Assembly: GCA_951799405.1 (NCBI GenBank)
Contig: OX637362.1
Location: 12,510,493-12,574,492, forward strand
DNA from: Agapetus fuscipes
Lineage: Eukaryota; Arthropoda; Insecta; Trichoptera; Glossosomatidae
Direction: 5' to 3'
Length of the DNA: 64,000 nucleotides
Each line of letters opens with the position of its first letter. Position 1 is the stretch's first letter. Positions 21,651 to 30,305 of the stretch are shown here, one piece after another. The position numbers and the translations under genes were made by a program. The notes beneath the pieces are model-generated. The model saw nothing but the letters and a program-made list of their open reading frames with translations, made no database searches and was not told the DNA's origin.

Positions 21651-22185
21651 ACAGCATAGACGCTGCAATGACAGCATAGACGCTGCAATGACAGCATAGA
21701 CGCTGCAATGCCAGCATAGACGCTGCAATGACAGCATAGACGCTGCAATGACAGCATAGACGCTGCAATGACAGCATAGACGCTGCAATGACAGCATAGA
21801 CGCTGCAATGACAGCATAGACGCTGCAATGACAGCATAGACGCAGCAATGACAGCATAGACGCCGCAATGACAGCATAGACGCCGCAACGACAGCATAGA
21901 CGCCGCAATGACAGCATAGACGCCGCAATGACAGCATAGACGCTGCAATGACAGCATAGACGCTGCAATGACAGCATAGACGCCGCAATGACAGCATAGA
22001 CGCCGCAATGACAGCACAGACGCCGCAATGACAGCATAAAAGCCGCAATGACAGCATAGACGCCGCAATGACAGCATAGACGCCGCAATGACAGCATAGA
22101 CGCCGCAATGACAGCACAGACGCCGCAATGACAGCATAGACGCCGCAATGGCAGCATAGACGCCGCAATGACAGCATAGACGCTG
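21651..22185. repeat. 20-bp minisatellite, about 27 units
   Basis: Unit ACAGCATAGACGCTGCAATG, in register for about 27 repeats. Units in the left third carry CGCTGCAATG and most of those on the right CGCCGCAATG, with a short block of CTG units near 21950-21970. Because 20 is not a multiple of 3 and the unit has no stop in any minus-strand frame, three long overlapping minus frames exist; these are artefacts of the repeat and not evidence of a gene. Confidence 0.95.
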
Positions 22186-22206
22186 GAAAAACAGTAGATA
22201 GACAAC

Positions 22207-22680
22207 AGACCGGTCCGTAGTTCAGTGATAATAGAATCCCGGCGGAGCGCAAAAAAATACCATTTATATTTTAAAATTTGCTCTTCGTTGTGTTGAAAAA
22301 TTCATAAACATTTACAAATGATCGGTCACCAAAGGTCCATCCAGCTGTACAGCAACTGGATCTTGCTCGAGAATTGGCGCTGAAAACGAAGAATTGAAGC
22401 GACAACGACCAAGCTCGTAAGATGGTCGATAGCTCAATTGGTAGAATGCTTGCATTCCATGCCGAGAGAAGGGTTCGATCTCAAGGTTTACTCAGCCTTC
22501 ACAAGAAATGAAAAGCAGCCCCCTCGAGAGTTGGGAAATCCTCCTTTTACCTGAAGAGGTTGGCGTGAGGCTGGCCCCCTTATCTGCAAAAATAAATATG
22601 TTCCACTCGACATATGCGAGACCCTTCGGCGATAATGCGGCAAGGAGTTACACTATATGTATATGTATATATAGTTGCGA
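22207..22680 (+). mobile_element. Composite SINE B-F
   Basis: B module (GACCGGTCCGTAGTTCAGTG, truncated B-box region), body, then the B-F junction GACCAAGCTCGTAAGATGG and the F module (GGTCGATAGCTCAATTGG, GGTTCGATCTC). It ends just before the poly(TTTA) tail of the LINE at 22.71 kb. Same dimer as 13.16 kb. Confidence 0.7.
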
Positions 22681-22712
22681 TGCGTTAACAATTCTGGATT
22701 TTTCTTTAGCAC

Positions 22713-24935
22713 ATTTATTTATTTATTTATTTATTTATTAACGGCACTTAGTGCCTTTTACATGAAATGGTTACATAGTTTCAAAAATAACACAAATACA
22801 TAAAAATACCAAAAAGATGTAAATTATATGAAAGTAAAATGAAACAAATAAACACAATAACAAAAACTATATAAAAATAAGAATAAAAATCAAAGTTACT
22901 ATCTAGAGAAAAAATATAAATCAAAAAATATAAATCAAAAATCAAATGAAATATACAAGCAACAGAAATAAAAACACTATTCATCCAAAAAGTACCTCAA
23001 CAGACCAGCTCTATACCTATCAAAGTTATTGTTGGGTGGGTCAAAGTCCAGTGTACAGGTATTACCACTACGTTGAAGGCGATTTATGCAACTGTTATAT
23101 TGTGCATTTGTATTGGAAGCTACAGGGCGATAAGGAACTATCTGACGAGATCCCTGTCGCGGAACAAAAAAATTAATAGTTTCAAGCAACATCGGGCAAT
23201 CTATTAGACCATTCTTAATTTTATAGAGTGTGAGTAAATCAATAATTTTTCTCCTATTAGACAAACTAGTTAAATTAAGTAAGGAGTTAAGGAAGATGGG
23301 GTCAAAATTAGCAATAGGAATATTTAGTTTAAAATTAACGATTTTTAAAAATTTAGTATGAACTTTTTCAATATTGTCAATATGGACCGAGAAGTGAGGA
23401 GACCAGATGGTAGAACAGTATTCTAAAACGCTACGGACCAGTGAAGTATAAAGAATTTTTATTGTTTGTAAATCACGGAAATCTTTGGTAATTCGGAAAA
23501 CAAAGCCAAGCATTTTCATACTTTTAGCGCGGATATCGTAAATGTGGGCGACAAATGAGAGTTTATGATCAAACAGAACCCCCAAGTCAGAGATGACTAA
23601 AACATTATTTAATAAGTTATGATTAATAACATAATCTTTAATCAATGGGTTTTTTATTCTATAAAAACGCATCACTTGACATTTGGATATATTAAGATTA
23701 AGATGATTAAGTGAACACCAGTTATTTAATCTATCAAGTGTCGATTGTAGTTTAATACAATCGTTGATTGAGTCGATCTCACGAAAAATTTGAATGTCAT
23801 CCGCAAACAAAAGTACATTACAGTCCTGGACAACATTAACAATATCGTCAATGAATAATAAAAATAGCAGCGGACCAAGATGAGATCCCTGTGGGACACC
23901 ACTAGTTTGTTTAAAAGGATCAGACTCAGAGTTATTTATTTTCACGATCAGGGAACGATTCATAATATAACTCCTAATCCACAACAAAAAGCTACCAGAT
24001 ACTCCCATTGCTTCCAGCTTCGTAAGCAAGATATTGTGAGAAACTCTATCAAAAGCTTTAGCGAAATCTGTGTAAATAACATCGATCTGTTTACGTCTAC
24101 CAAGAGCCCCCGACAAAAAATTCTCATAAGACATGAGATTAGTGGTCGTAGATCTATTGGGTAAAAAGCCATGTTGACAATTAGTTAAAGATCTAGTGAC
24201 CACAAATCCAATTTTCGATAAAATCAGTTTTTCAAGCAGTTTGGGAATAGCCGAGAGCAAGTTAATAGGTCTGTAGTTTGTGACATCCTTCCTATCCTTA
24301 CCTTTGAATATTGGAGTGATGTAGGATGTCTTCCAGATAAGTGGAAAGCATCCAGAAGATATAGATAAATTAAAAATAGTGCACAAAGGTTGTGTCAAAC
24401 TAGAAGCACAATTCTTTAAAAAAAATGCCGGAACCCCATCAGGGCCAGGACAAGTTAAAGGTTTCATTAATTTTATACCTGATGTAACATCAGACACTTC
24501 AAATGACAAGCTCGAGAGCTGAAAATCAATGTGAGATGAGAAATCAAAGGACTGACCAGTATTATCAGTAGTAAAAACACTTTTAAAAAACGTAGCAAAT
24601 AGGTTTGGTACTTCTCCCACATTATTATTAGATATAGTTTTCTGACTCTCATTTTTGAGAGATCGTGAATAATTGAAAATCTTTTTTACATCAGACCTAA
24701 CAGACATTTCAATGCCATTAATATATTCATTATAACACGCTACCAAGATTTTCTTACACTGCTTTCTGTGAAAATTGAAATTCTCATAATCTGGCGCTAA
24801 TCTGGTCTCCTTGTACTTTTTATGAGCAAGTTTCTTCTCACAGATACAATCAATTAGATCACGGCTATACCATTTAGGGAATGATGATTTTCTAACTTTT
24901 GTAACTGGTATATGTATAGGTATATTGGGCAAAAA
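22713..24935 (-). mobile_element. 5'-truncated Jockey/CR1-like LINE
   Basis: The minus-strand element consists of the reverse transcriptase frame (ending 22977), a 3' UTR of about 230 bp, a perfect hairpin GGCACTAAGTGCC (22743-22755) and a (TAAA)n tail (22713-22740). The apurinic endonuclease domain is missing. The conserved linker to the RT starts near 24935, next to an (AAT)n microsatellite, which marks the truncation. Confidence 0.8.
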
Positions 24936-25013
24936 ACACAAATAATAATAATAATAAGAATAATGAAAGCGTGATTCCCGGACGTGTTTTTTTGCGTACA
25001 AAAAAAAAGCCAC
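22977..25013 (-). CDS. Non-LTR retrotransposon reverse transcriptase, 5'-truncated
   Basis: The product is a LINE reverse transcriptase that would copy element RNA at a nicked target. Over 678 residues the motifs occur in order: SSFPKWYS (43-50), CPGPDGVP (188-195), YRPINLLS (247-254), QHGFLPNRST (280-289), DFAKAFDRVSH (316-326), SGVPQGSHLGPLLF (371-384), catalytic FADD (403-406), and the thumb and C-terminus including RSVLEYCSTIWSPH (527-540). There is no RNase H domain. The frame is open throughout, so the insertion is young, but the upstream endonuclease is lost and the first about 26 residues come from flanking microsatellite. The start is therefore artificial, and the real protein would be longer. 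Clade is Jockey/CR1-like by motif. The usual V or I in PQGSxLGP is H here. Confidence 0.85.
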   Translation of the reverse strand: MAFFLYAKKHVRESRFHYSYYYYYLCFLPNIPIHIPVTKVRKSSFPKWYSRDLIDCICEKKLAHKKYKETRLAPDYENFNFHRKQCKKILVACYNEYINGIEMSVRSDVKKIFNYSRSLKNESQKTISNNNVGEVPNLFATFFKSVFTTDNTGQSFDFSSHIDFQLSSLSFEVSDVTSGIKLMKPLTCPGPDGVPAFFLKNCASSLTQPLCTIFNLSISSGCFPLIWKTSYITPIFKGKDRKDVTNYRPINLLSAIPKLLEKLILSKIGFVVTRSLTNCQHGFLPNRSTTTNLMSYENFLSGALGRRKQIDVIYTDFAKAFDRVSHNILLTKLEAMGVSGSFLLWIRSYIMNRSLIVKINNSESDPFKQTSGVPQGSHLGPLLFLLFIDDIVNVVQDCNVLLFADDIQIFREIDSINDCIKLQSTLDRLNNWCSLNHLNLNISKCQVMRFYRIKNPLIKDYVINHNLLNNVLVISDLGVLFDHKLSFVAHIYDIRAKSMKMLGFVFRITKDFRDLQTIKILYTSLVRSVLEYCSTIWSPHFSVHIDNIEKVHTKFLKIVNFKLNIPIANFDPIFLNSLLNLTSLSNRRKIIDLLTLYKIKNGLIDCPMLLETINFFVPRQGSRQIVPYRPVASNTNAQYNSCINRLQRSGNTCTLDFDPPNNNFDRYRAGLLRYFLDE

Positions 25014-25212
25014 GACCGACCTTTAATATGCTTTAATATATTCATAGACAGTACACGCATTTGTTTTAAAGCCACTGGATAATTTTTAACTCCCGTTCTG
25101 GGGCCCATCATGTCAGACACAAACGATCATCTGTGAATGCTATTCATTGTTTCATTTCAATATTTTATTTGATCACTCTGGCGTTACTTCACGTGGAATA
25201 GCATAGTATAGT

Positions 25213-25390
25213 GAAAAAGCGAGGATCACTTTACTAATGTCACCCCTGCCGGAAAAAGTTTCAAGGCGTGTGTTTCTTTGCGAAATTAGGTTTTTATTTT
25301 GTAAGAAGGTACACATGCATCGTGTCTAAGAGTAAGCTTACACGTGTATTCCAGTGAGCATGCAATTAATATAAATGTTAAATTATGTGA
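25213..25390 (+). repeat. Family A repeat, highly diverged
   Basis: Only ordered words remain: ATCACTTTACTAATGTCACC, TTTTTATTTTGTAAGAAGG, ACACGTGTATTCCAGTGAGC. The tail is lost. Confidence 0.4.
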
Positions 25391-25407
25391 TTCTAATTTT
25401 GTAATTT

Positions 25408-25690
25408 TGACCGAATGGGAAGGTTGTGGGTTCAAATCCCGGCGGAGCACAAAAAATATAACATTTAAATTTTCAAATTAGCTCTTCGTTGGGTTGAATA
25501 ATTCATAACCTTTACCAATGACTGGTCACCAAAGGTTTATCCAGCCTTACAGCAACTGGGTCTTGCTTGAGTATTGGCGCTTTGTAGCGACGACCAAGCT
25601 CGTACACCTCTGCGGTACTACAACAAGTGTCATAGACCCCTAGAGTCTCTAGAATCTACGGAGTCTCCCGCACAGGATTTCTTAAAAAAA
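25408..25690 (+). mobile_element. SINE family B with tail type iii
   Basis: GGTTCAAATCCCGGCGG (B box region) and the family B body, then CGTACACCTCTGCGGTAC, TAGAGTCTCTAGAATCTACGG, CCGCACAGGATTTCTT. The first half of the tRNA-like module is missing. Confidence 0.65.
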
Positions 25691-25774
25691 ATACGAAATA
25701 TTGAATGCCAAGATTGATTTAAAAATTTAAATTATATTCATCTAGCTGTTATATTCATCTGTATCTTATCGAAT

Positions 25775-26175
25775 TAGTTTAGATTAGATTAGCCGATGCA
25801 TGCGCATGATGAAAATACATGCAAAAATGACGTGGATGAATGACAGTGTAGCGAGTTTAAAGCAGGGGTACTCCACCATCAATCCACCCCGCACCGCGTT
25901 GTTTACAAAACCGAATTGGCCACTCCTAAATCACGGACGGGGTGGCCGTCCCCGCGCCAGTTTGCCACCCCTGACGGACCAAGGCATCATTCTGCCCCAA
26001 AATAAACAAACCCCTGGTTCATTCTACATTATTGTATCATTAGATAAAGAGGATTAAGTCGGTATCTAAAATTAAAGTGATTATGCATACAAATGTTTGG
26101 TTTTAGATTTTGTTATTGTTGTAATAAAATAGGGTTGAATTCGAATAGGGTTAAATTGAAGATATAAATAAAAAT
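25775..26175. other. Unique stretch with GC-rich core
   Basis: 25880-26010 is GC-rich (GGACGGGGTGGCCGTCC is a partial inverted repeat). An 85-codon plus frame crosses it without recognisable motifs. Confidence 0.3.
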
Positions 26176-26177
26176 AA

Positions 26178-26385
26178 AGTTTTAGTCTTTGCCAATGTCA
26201 CCCCTACTTCAGGGAAGGTCGGCAAGAGTTGCAGGGCTTATGTTCATTTGAGATTGGGTTTTTTTTTATATTGTAGGTCCACATGCGGCATGTGTAAGCG
26301 CGAAATTATGCATGTCTGCTTGTGGGAATGCATTTAATATGAATCTCAAATGATACATATCTTTGCAGCTTAGATTTAATTTTTA
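26178..26385 (+). repeat. Family A2, 5'-truncated, first of a tandem trio
   Basis: CTTTGCCAATGTCACCCC to TTTGCAGCTTAGATTTA. The next copy begins 5 bp after its tail. Confidence 0.7.
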
Positions 26386-26388
26386 GAG

Positions 26389-26630
26389 TATAGGTTGGTA
26401 TACGACTGACCACCCATGCTGTAGAAAATGGTTCACTTTGCCAATGTCAACCCTGCTTCAGGGAAGGTCGGCAAGAGTTGCAGGGCTTATGATCATTTGA
26501 GATTGGATTTTTTATATTGTAGGTCCACATGCGGCATGTGTAAGCGCGAAATTATGCATGTCTGCTTGTGGGAATGAATCTCAAATGATACATATCTTTA
26601 CAGCTTAGATTTAGATTAGATTTAGATTTA
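26389..26630 (+). repeat. Family A2, second of a tandem trio
   Basis: TATAGGTTGGTATACGACTG to TTACAGCTTAGATTTAGA. Shares the diagnostic CGACTGACCACCC with the third copy. Confidence 0.75.
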
Positions 26631-26631
26631 G

Positions 26632-26937
26632 TATAGGTTGGTGTACGACTGACCACCCATGCTGTAGAAAATGGTTCACTTTGCCAATGTCAACCCTGTT
26701 GCAGGGAAGGTCGGCAAGAGTGCACCCATGCTGTACAGAATGGTTCATTTTGCCAATGTCACCCCTGTTTCAGCGAAGGTTAACGGAAGGTGTTTTTCAT
26801 TTGAGATTCGGATCTTTATATTGTAAGTCCACATGCGGCATGTATAAGCGTGAACTTAAACGTGTCTGCTTGTGAAAATGCATATAATGTGAATCTTCAA
26901 TGTTACGTAATATATTTGCAACTTAGATTAGATTAGA
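26632..26937 (+). repeat. Family A2, third of a trio, with a partial internal duplication
   Basis: The head TATAGGTTGGTGTACGACTG to GGCAAGAGTG is followed by a restart at CACCCATGCTGTACAG and then a complete body to (TTAGA)n. About 75 bp of the head is therefore present twice. Confidence 0.7.
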
Positions 26938-26939
26938 TG

Positions 26940-27225
26940 ATAAAATGAGATTTTGAATGAAAAAGGTTATGACTCTGGATGACATGAAAGAATTATGTAA
27001 GGACCGCAAAAAAATGGCGGTTGATTTGTAATGTTGGCGGTTAAGGCTAAAGCTGGTTCACTTTTTCAATGTCACTCCTGTTTCAGGCAAGGTCAGCAAG
27101 ATTTGCAGTTGTTATGTTCATTTGAGATTTGGATTTTTTATATTGTAGGTTCACATGTGGCATGAGTAAGCGCGAATTTTCAAGTGAATGCATTGAACAT
27201 GAATCATAAATGCAATATATCTTAA
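26940..27225 (+). pseudogene. RTE-like R2 C-terminus followed by its family A 3' UTR
   Basis: Coding remnant KKVMTLDDMKELCKDRKK then WRLICNVGG-type end at about 27040, immediately followed by GCTGGTTCACTTTTTCAATG and the A body to about 27225. It inserted directly against the tail of the preceding A copy. Confidence 0.6.
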
Positions 27226-27260
27226 TACATTAATAATATCCACACAGTTAAAATTTATTA

Positions 27261-27480
27261 ATCGGATATTAAACGGGGCAAAATCAGTTCATCTTCAGTC
27301 GTCGTGTAGAGAGGGTGTCTCCTGAAGACTTTAGCTAAGTCGCTAACGAAAAGTCGAGATTAATGTTAGTTCTCTTATAACGGTTTGTCTAATATCCGAT
27401 AAATGATTTTTACCTGTGCAGTAATTAATATTGTAAATATGTCAAACGACCGTAATTTAACCTAAGCCTAGTAATATATC
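27261..27480 (+). mobile_element. Penelope-like terminal fragment with hammerhead, flanked by inverted ATCGGATATT
   Basis: ATCGGATATTAAACGG (27262-27277) recurs inverted as a related word near 27390-27403. The hammerhead lies between them. The downstream block ATGTCAAACGACCGTAATT also follows the 3.4 kb ribozyme, so the two loci are copies of one element. Confidence 0.5.
27318..27359 (+). ncRNA. Hammerhead ribozyme motif
   Basis: Stem I TCTC/GAGA (27318-27321 with 27356-27359), core CTGAAGA (27322-27328), extra C, stem II TTTAGC/GCTAAC (five of six pairs), GAAA, degenerate stem III AAGT, cleavage-site C. The core is intact but stems II and III are weaker than in the 3.4 kb copy. Confidence 0.6.
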
Positions 27481-27761
27481 TTCACAACTTAGATTATACA
27501 AATCCATAGACATCAAAGTGTACAAATTGTCGATCATTACCGTAACACCTCGAGTGGTGACAATTATCCTTCGTGCATTGTCTATGGTAGACTGAGCTGC
27601 AAAGGCCGGAAACACTTGTCCGCCATGATTGTTCCCACTTGCTTCCGATAGGGCGCAATGACGTCACACCGCCCAAGTGATGTGTGACGTCATATCGTTT
27701 ATATGATAGCACGGTCACAGACACATCGGTCACGGATAAATTGTTCACACTGCAGGTCTTC

Positions 27762-28012
27762 TAATCTAATCTAAGTTGCAAAGATATTTAACAATGGGGA
27801 TTCACATTATAATGCATTCTCACGTGCAGACACGTAAAAGTTCTCGCTTTCAAATGCCGCATGTGAACCTACAATATAAAAACCAAATCTCAAATGAACA
27901 TAAGCCCTGCAACTCTGGCCGACTTTCATAGAAACAGGGGTGACTTTGGCAAAGTGAACCATTTTCTACAGCATAGGTGGTCAGCCGCATACCAACCAAT
28001 AAGTCAATGAAG
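27762..28012 (-). repeat. Family A2, full length
   Basis: (TAATC)n, AAGTTGCAAAGATATTTAAC, GCCGCATGTGAACCTACAA, CAGCCGCATACCAACC, AATAAGTCAATGAA. Confidence 0.7.
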
Positions 28013-28014
28013 TC

Positions 28015-28160
28015 CACATGACTTTTCAGTCAACGACATTTCGGTCACAGACAATTGGTCACAGATATGTCGCCCACAAACACATTGGTCACGGACAATT
28101 TGGTCACACGAAAGTTCGTCCACAAGAATTTTCGTTCAATGATATTTCGGTCATGGACCA
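28015..28160. repeat. Dispersed GGTCACxGACA short repeats, left arm
   Basis: Spaced variants of CGGTCACAGACA, TTGGTCACAGATA, TTGGTCACGGACAA and CGGTCATGGACC. The inverted counterpart is at 28950-29115 and a fragment at 27705-27745. Confidence 0.6.
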
Positions 28161-28319
28161 TAAACAACGATGCACTCTGGACATTTTTGAATTCGGGTTT
28201 TTTTTGTCGGTAAATGTGATTCTTGCATGAGACTGCCGTTCTTAGCAACCTTTAACAAAATATTTGTATCCCTTTTGCCTGGCAACCCAGCCGGGTGATG
28301 ACAAAATTGTATCTATGTA

Positions 28320-28576
28320 TCGCTGCCTTAGTTCTTGTTTATCGTAAACGCCATTGGGAAAATTTTACATGAGCAATGTTTGCATGTGTACTGGACCAAT
28401 GCGTCTTATGAAAACAAGAAATTTATTTAAAAAATATTGTAAAAAACTCTCACATTATCGAGTTTTACGGTTTTTCTTAGCTCAGATTGTGTAGAATTTG
28501 ATTCATAAGACAACTGCATGAAAAAGTCATATTTGACAAGATTGGCGTATACGATAAACAAGAACTGGGGGAGCGA
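28320..28576. mobile_element. MITE family C, full copy with TA flanks
   Basis: Ends TCGCTGCCTTAGTTCTTGTT and AACAAGAACTGGGGGAGCGA. TA at 28318-28319 and at 28577-28578. Interior ATGCGTCTTATGAAAAC and GCTCAGATTGTGTAGAATTT as in other copies. Confidence 0.75.
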
Positions 28577-28672
28577 TATGTCAATTCACGTGTGGACCTC
28601 ACGAATCAAATATACAGTCATTACAAATGTTTCTTGGAGAGCATGTTTTCTGTGATGGAGCTGTCTGTGGTT

Positions 28673-28920
28673 CTAAATTGTATGCGTGGCTGACCACCCA
28701 TGCTGTAAAAAATGGTTCACTTTGCCAATGCCACCCCTGTTTCAGGGTAGGACGGTAAGAGTTGCAGGGTATAAATCCATTTGAGATTTTTTGGTTTTTA
28801 TGTTGTAGGTTCACATGCAGCATGTTTTAAGCACGAACTTGCACGTTTCTGCTTGTGAGAATGCATTTAATGTGAATCCCCAATGTTACAGAATTAACTT
28901 CGCAACATAAATAAGATTAA
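28673..28920 (+). repeat. Family A2, full length
   Basis: GCGTGGCTGACCACCC to TTCGCAACATAAATAAGATT. The tail is degraded. Confidence 0.65.
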
Positions 28921-28949
28921 AGTGTCGTTTACCGAAAAATCACGGAACG

Positions 28950-29115
28950 AACTGTCATTAGACCTATTTGTTCGTGACTGATTTGTCCGTGGACGAGTTA
29001 TCTATTGCCGAGCTGTTTGTGACCGAAATGTCATTGACAGATAAATCGTGTGACCGGGTTGTCCATGGATGAGTTGTCCATGGACGAGTTATCTTTGACC
29101 GAGTTGTCATGGCAC
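28950..29115. repeat. Dispersed short repeats, right (inverted) arm
   Basis: Variants of TGTCCATGGATGAG, TGTGACCGAAATGTCA, TGTGACCGGG and TTTGTCCGTGGACGAG. Many units are themselves small palindromes (GTCCATGGAC). Confidence 0.6.
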
Positions 29116-29205
29116 GTTTAGCACTGCCTAAGTGATGACTCAGTGGGTGATGATTAAGGGTGTAACTGAGAATGGGCGACACCAAGCTCTGGCCCTAGTT
29201 AAAGT

Positions 29206-29272
29206 ACGATTACGGTCTAGAATAATTCTAGAGTCTAGAGTCTAGAATCTAGACCTTAGATTCTAGAACGTT
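29206..29272. repeat. TCTAGA-rich palindromic cluster
   Basis: Seven close occurrences of TCTAGA or a one-base variant. GGTCTAGAATAATTCTAGAG on the left and TCTAGAATCTAGACC on the right form an imperfect hairpin. Confidence 0.75.
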
Positions 29273-29332
29273 CGATTGGATTGTAGGTTATTTTGTGGCA
29301 GTAACGCCATATTTTTTTAATATCATAGGTAT

Positions 29333-29748
29333 TGTTATGTAAATAACAAATACTATAAATGTTAGGTAGATAGGTAGGTGTATTAATAACCGATGAGAGT
29401 TGGAGTAATTATTATTATAGGAACCTAGAAAAGAGACATTCAATTATGTACCTATGGTAAGCTTTTTGTTCTGGAAAGTTCTAGCAAAATTGGCTTCTAG
29501 CAACTACTGTCTTTAGGAGTATAAAGGGCTGCAAGCGGCTCGCAACAGTCAATCCATATACGTCGCTCTGCTTTTGAACAAGAAAGACATAGAAGACTAA
29601 CTCTCAAGTAAATGTAAAGTGCTAAATCATAAATGTGAATCATTAAAAAAAAATATAAAAAAAAAACTAAGTTTAAAATAAATATCCACGAAAGAAGACC
29701 AGTTTTTTTTTAATTTAAAGACTTTTTTTGAACCCTAAAACCACAACA
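29333..29748 (+). mobile_element. Solo LTR, family D, with 4-bp target duplication
   Basis: Begins TGTTATGTAAATAACAAATA and ends CACAACA. GTAT flanks both ends (29329-29332 and 29749-29752). A TATAAA box (29521-29526) precedes a leader-like segment, and AATAAA (29678-29683) lies about 65 bp before the end. The 416-bp length, TG..CA ends, short inverted TGTTRTG/CAYAACA and 4-bp duplication define an LTR. No internal region or second LTR is adjacent, so it is solo. The superfamily (Ty3/Gypsy or Bel/Pao) cannot be told. Confidence 0.8.
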
Positions 29749-29774
29749 GTATTTAGGTATGAATGCGTATTTAA

Positions 29775-30003
29775 CCTTTTTATGTTTTCTTGTTTTTGTA
29801 TTTGATCCAAAATCTGTTGATTGCGGAACTCTCTCATGTGATGCAGAATACCAGTTGTTCTTCCATCTTTTGGCTGGTCGGCCTGGCGGACGCTGGCCGT
29901 CTAGTATCTCCTGTGCCACGATTCTGGTTAACCTACTTTCACTCATGCGATCTACATGATCCCTCCAGAACCGTCTCATCTTTCTACATTGCCTGACGAT
30001 TTC
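29775..30003 (-). pseudogene. LINE C-terminal fragment, family R3
   Basis: Minus strand: EIVRQCRKMRRFWRDHVDRM, SRLTRIVAQEILDG, PPGRPAKRWKNN. This is the 'GHV-RM...GRP..RW' type tail of RTE-like reverse transcriptases with substitutions. Same family as 11.65-11.87 kb. A frame continues past the conserved part without motif. Confidence 0.55.
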
Positions 30004-30305
30004 AATTTAATTTCTATCTATTAACATACTTCCAGTCATTTTATTAAATATATTTTTAACGAGAATTTATTTTTTCCTGGGTAGAAACATTTATAAATAT
30101 CATCAGTTAAACGTAACTCAACTAAGCTACCTAAACCTGAGACAGTCTGTAGTTGACAGAAGCACAACATCCCTTTTTTTCGTGCCTCAAAATCAAAGGT
30201 TCAAATCGCTACAATGAACGTCAATCTTCGTTCTTCGGTTGATATCTTCCACCTGAGTGAAAATCAGCTTAGGCAGAGGCTTCCGTTTCTCCTAAGCTGA
30301 TTTCG

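Noticed and set aside
21578..22252. Three long overlapping minus-strand frames resembling a Cys/Leu-rich repeat protein
   Set aside because: They arise only because the 20-bp minisatellite unit lacks stop codons. All three frames are equally open, and there is no start context or non-repeat domain.
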